A DNA stretch of 64,000 nt from Rutidosis leptorrhynchoides. Its lineage: Eukaryota; Streptophyta; Magnoliopsida; Asterales; Asteraceae. The position numbers were made by a program, and so were the translations under genes. Positions 60,104 to 64,000 of this stretch are shown here, one piece after another. The stretch spans positions 30,332,001-30,396,000 of the forward strand of contig NC_092341.1 of NCBI RefSeq assembly GCF_046630445.1, read 5' to 3'. The notes under the pieces are model-generated. The model was not told the origin of the DNA. It did not search any database and saw only the letters and a program-made list of their open reading frames with translations. Each line of letters opens with the position of its first letter. Position 1 is the first letter of the stretch.

Positions 60104-60718
60104 TTATTCCGACTCGCTCGTTTCTTCTTCTTCGGTTTTGGTTCGTTTTGCCAAGTTTCTAGGGATATATGATGTTCCCCTAATACGAGCCGTCGTTGTC
60201 CACATTGGTTTAGAAAAACCTGGTGGTTTAGAGGTTCCCGGGTCATTGTTACAACTTAAGGACTTCGGGCGTTGACGATACATATAAAGTTCATCGGGGT
60301 TGGAATTAGATTTCTCTATTTTTATGCCCTTTCCCTTATTATTTTCTTTTGCCTTTTTAAATTCAGTTGGGGTAATTTCTATAACATCATCGGAATTCTC
60401 GTCGAAATCCGATTCATCGGAGAATTGGTAATCCTCCCAATATTTTGCTTCCTTGGTGGAAACACCATTGACCATAATTAACTTTGGTCGGTTGGTTGAG
60501 GATTTTCTTTTACTTAACCGTTTTATTATTTCCCCCACCGGTTCTATTTCTTCATCCGGTTCCGATTCTTCTTCCGGTTCCGATTCTTCTTCCGGTTCCG
60601 ACTCTTCTTCCGGTTCCTCTTCGGGAACTTGTGAATCAGTCCACAAATCATTCCAATTTACATTTGACTCTTCATTATTATTAGGTGAGTCAATGGGACT
60701 TGTTCTAGAGGTAGACAT
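60104..60718 (-). CDS. Acidic-repeat protein of unknown function, youngest copy
   Basis: 204 residues, ATG at 60718, directly after the leader. EESEPE repeats at residues about 30-55, FSDESDFDENSDDVIEI in the middle, a Ser/Pro-rich part (NNDPGTSKPPGFSKPMW) and a basic-acidic end (NLAKRTKTEEEETSESE). About nine or ten residues differ from the 23367 copy and the length is unchanged. No domain is recognised. Conserved length and frame between copies separated by roughly 0.4 million years argue for a coding role. Confidence 0.72.
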   Translation of the reverse strand: MSTSRTSPIDSPNNNEESNVNWNDLWTDSQVPEEEPEEESEPEEESEPEEESEPDEEIEPVGEIIKRLSKRKSSTNRPKLIMVNGVSTKEAKYWEDYQFSDESDFDENSDDVIEITPTEFKKAKENNKGKGIKIEKSNSNPDELYMYRQRPKSLSCNNDPGTSKPPGFSKPMWTTTARIRGTSYIPRNLAKRTKTEEEETSESE

Positions 60719-60913
60719 CTATCACATAATATCAAACACGTTAAGAGATTAATATATCACATAATATTCATATGTTAAAAATATATAGTTTCCAACAAAA
60801 ATGTTAAGCAATCATTTTTAAAGAAAACACGGTCGAAGTCCAGACTCACTAATGCATCCTAACAAACTCGATAAGACACACTAATGCAAATTTTCTGGTT
60901 CTCTAAGACCAAC

Positions 60914-60925
60914 GCTCGGATACCA
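60914..60925 (-). promoter_or_regulatory. Primer-binding site of the youngest Gypsy element
   Basis: The Met-tRNA-type primer site is two bases from the 5' LTR boundary at 60928, in the same position as in the related elements. Confidence 0.8.
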
Positions 60926-60927
60926 AC

Positions 60928-63900
60928 TGAAATGTCCCGTTCTTATTGATTAAAAACGTTCCATATTAATTGATTTCGTTGCGAGGTTTTGACCTCTATA
61001 TGAGACGTTTTTCAAAGACTGCATTCATTTTTAAAACAAACCATAACCTTTATTTCATAAATAAAGGTTTAAAAAGCTTTACGTAGATTATCAAATAATG
61101 ATAATCTAAAATATCCTGTTTACACACGACCATTACATAATGGTTTACAATACAAATATGTTACATCGAAATCAGTTTCTTGAATGCAGTTTTTACACAA
61201 TATCATACAAACATGGACTCCAAATCTTGTCCTTATTTTAGTATGCAACAGCGGAAGCTCTTAATATTCACCTGAGAATAAACATGCTTTAAACGTCAAC
61301 AAAAATGTTGGTGAGTTATAGGTTTAACCTATATATATCAAATCGTAACAATAGACCACAAGATTTCATATTTCAATACACATCCCATACATAGAGATAA
61401 AAATCATTCATATGGTGAACACCTGGTAACCGACAATAACAAGATGCATATATAAGAATATCCCCATCATTCCGGGACACCCTTCGGATATGATATAAAT
61501 TTCGAAGTACTAAAGCATCCGGTACTTTGGATGGGGTTTGTTAGGCCCAATAGATCTATCTTTAGGATTCGCGTCAATTAGGGTGTCTGTTCCCTAATTC
61601 TTAGATTACCAGACTTAATAAAAAGGGGCATATTCGATTTCGATAATTCAACCATAGAATGTAGTTTCACGTACTTGTGTCTATTTTGTAAATCATTTAT
61701 AAAACCTGCATGTATTCTCATCCCAAAAATATTAGATTTTAAAAGTGGGACTATAACTCACTTTCACAGATTTTTACTTCGTCGGGAAGTAAGACTTGGC
61801 CACTGGTTGATTCACGAACCTATAACAATATATACATATATATCAAAGTATGCTCAAAATATATTTACAACACTTTTAATATATTTTGATGTTTTAAGTT
61901 TATTAAGTCAGCTGTCCTCGTTAGTAACCTACAACTAGTTGTCCACAGTTAGATGTACAGAAATAAATCGATAAATATTATCTTGAATCAATCCACGACC
62001 CAGTGTATACGTATCTCAGTATTGATCACAACTCAAACTATATATATTTTGGAATCAACCTCAACCCTGTATAGCTAACTCCAACATTCACATATAGAGT
62101 GTCTATGGTTGTTCCGAAATATATATAGATGTGTCGACATGATAGGTCGAAACATTGTATACGTGTCTATGGTATCTCAAGATTACATAATATATAATAC
62201 AAGTTGATTAAGTTATGGTTGGAATAGATTTGTTACCAATTTTCACGTAGCTAAAATGAGAAAAATTATCCAATCTTGTTTTACCCATAACTTCTTCATT
62301 TTAAATCCGTTTTGAGTGAATCAAATTGCTATGGTTTCATATTGAACTCTATTTTATGAATCTAAACAGAAAAAGTATAGGTTTATAGTCGGAAAAATAA
62401 GTTACAAGTCGTTTTTGTAAAGGTAGTCATTTCAGTCGAAAGAACGACGTCTAGATGACCATTTTAGAAAACATACTTCCACTTTGAGTTTAACCATAAT
62501 TTTTGGATATAGTTTCATGTTCATAATAAAAATCATTTTCTCAGAATAACAACTTTTAAATCAAAGTTTATCATAGTTTTTAATTAACTAACCCAAAACA
62601 GCCCGCGGTGTTACTACGACGGCGTAAATCCGGTTTTACGGTGTTTTTCGTGTTTCCAGGTTTTAAATCATTAAGTTAGCATATCATATAGATATAGAAC
62701 ATGTGTTTAGTTGATTTTAAAAGTCAAGTTAGAAGGATTAACTTTTGTTTGCGAACAAGTTTAGAATTAACTAAACTATGTTCTAGTGATTACAAGTTTA
62801 AACCTTCGAATAAGATAGCTTTATATGTATGAATCGAATGATGTTATGAACATCATTACTACCTTAATTTCCTTGGATAAACCTACTGGAAAAGAGAAAA
62901 ATGGATCTAGCTTCAATGGATCCTTGGATGGCTCGAAGTTCTTGAAGCAGAATCATGACACGAAAACAAGTTCAAGTAAGATCATCACTTGAAATAAGAT
63001 TGTTATAGTTATAGAAATTGAACCAAAGTTTGAATATGATTATTACCTTGTATTAGAATGATAACCTACTGTAAGAAACAAAGATTTCTTGAGGTTGGAT
63101 GATCACCTTACAAGATTGGAAGTGAGCTAGCAAACTTGAAAGTATTCTTGATTTTATGAAACTAGAACTTTTGGAATTTATGAAGAACACTTAGAACTTG
63201 AAGATAGAACTTGAGAGAGATCAATTAGATGAAGAAAATTGAAGAATGAAAGTGTTTGTAGGTGTTTTTGGTCGTTGGTGTATGGATTAGATATAAAGGA
63301 TATGTAATTTTGTTTTCATGTAAATAAGTCATGAATGATTACTCATATTTTTGTAATTTTATGAGATATTTCATGCTAGTTGCCAAATGATGGTTCCCAC
63401 ATGTGTTAGGTGACTCACATGGGCTGCTAAGAGCTGATCATTGGAGTGTATATACCAATAGTACATACATCTAAAAGCTGTGTATTGTACGAGTACGAAT
63501 ACGGGTGCATACGAGTAGAATTGTTGATGAAACTGAACGAGGATGTAATTGTAAGCATTTTTGTTAAGTAGAAGTATTTTGATAAGTGTATTGAAGTCTT
63601 TCAAAAGTGTATAAATACATATTAAAACACTACATGTATATACATTTTAACTGAGTCGTTAAGTCATCGTTAGTCGTTACATGTAAGTGTTGTTTTGAAA
63701 CCTTTAGGTTAACGATCTTGTTAAATGTTGTTAACCCAATGTTTATAATATCAAATGAGATTTTAAATTATTATATTATCATGATATTATCATGTATGAA
63801 TATCTCTTAATATGATATATATACATTAAATGTCTTTACAACGATAATCGTTACATATATGTCTCGTTTAAAAATCATTAAGTTAGTAGTCTTGTTTTTA

Positions 63901-64000
63901 CATATGTAGTTCATTGTTAATATACTTTATGATATGTTTTCTTATCATATTATCATGTTAACTATATATATATATCCATATATATGTCATCATATAGTTT
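60928..64000 (-). repeat. 5' LTR of the youngest Gypsy element, cut by window edge
   Basis: Matches 51058-54130 with one difference noticed. The last 180 bp or so, including the transcription-distal end, lies beyond the window. Confidence 0.95.

Larger units (their letters stand above)
47395..64000 (-). mobile_element. Second-level Gypsy element (same family as 14338-27443), interrupted, runs off the window
   Basis: Only its 3' LTR (47395-50643) and the last 414 bp of its interior (50644-51057) are visible before the next Gypsy element interrupts it. The rest lies beyond the window. It entered the right LTR of the large derivative, so it is younger than that element. Completeness and age cannot be judged. 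Confidence 0.88.
51058..64000 (-). mobile_element. Youngest Gypsy element with F-box and acidic cargo, looks whole, right LTR cut by window
   Basis: LTR (51058-54310), a 6.6-kb interior and 3,073 bp of the right LTR are visible; the expected end is about 180 bp beyond the window. I noticed one difference between the LTRs over about 3 kb, so the insertion is probably only tens of thousands of years old or less. gag-pol is a single long frame and both cargo ORFs are open: it looks whole. It lies in the pol of the second-level Gypsy element and is the innermost layer of the nest. Confidence 0.93.

Noticed and set aside
59959-60246. A 95-residue frame between the two cargo ORFs
   Set aside because: It overlaps both cargo ORFs in another frame, has no recognisable domain, and the corresponding frame is not kept in the copy at 14338-27443.

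Overview
The window is plant nuclear DNA and is dominated by nested LTR retrotransposons. The element types (Tekay-like chromoviral Ty3/Gypsy with LTRs of 3-4 kb, and Tork-like Ty1/Copia), the plant-type U2 snRNA remnants and an F-box/LRR gene of a lineage-expanded family point to a eudicot. Asteraceae is my best guess, from resemblance only. LTR pairs were compared by eye. Ages assume about 1.3e-8 substitutions per site per year and are rough.

With the inserted elements removed, only about 6 kb of host sequence remains, in four blocks: 6445-8822, 11792-13349, 28798-29735 and 34313-35437. It holds three decayed U2 snRNA gene units, each with remnants of the plant snRNA promoter (USE plus TATA box), and one minus-strand F-box/LRR gene split by a Copia element. 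It also holds a short element with 80-bp terminal inverted repeats, itself split by a second Copia element, plus a CA microsatellite.

Left side (1-28797): the end of one Gypsy LTR (1-651) sits inside the pol gene of a plus-strand Gypsy element (652-6444). A very young, compact Copia element (8823-11786, TSD GTTTG) splits the F-box gene. A gag-only Copia element (13350-28792, TSD CGTTT) is itself split by a complete minus-strand Gypsy element (14338-27443, TSD GCAAG).

Middle and right (28798-64000): a Copia element (29736-34307, TSD TACTT) is followed by a three-level nest running off the window. A large Gypsy derivative lacking recognisable gag-pol (from 35438) has its right LTR interrupted by a second Gypsy element (from 47395). 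The pol region of that one is interrupted by a third (from 51058), which looks whole and is extremely young.

The most unusual feature is that two copies of one Gypsy family (14338-27443 and 51058 to the edge) carry two extra sense-strand reading frames between the primer-binding site and gag. One encodes an acidic-repeat protein. The other encodes an F-box protein of the At2g35280-like host family, apparently a captured host gene. A 15-base copy of the 3' polypurine-tract motif lies between this cargo and gag. The large derivative at 35438 has the same layout with an unrelated 144-residue frame in the slot.
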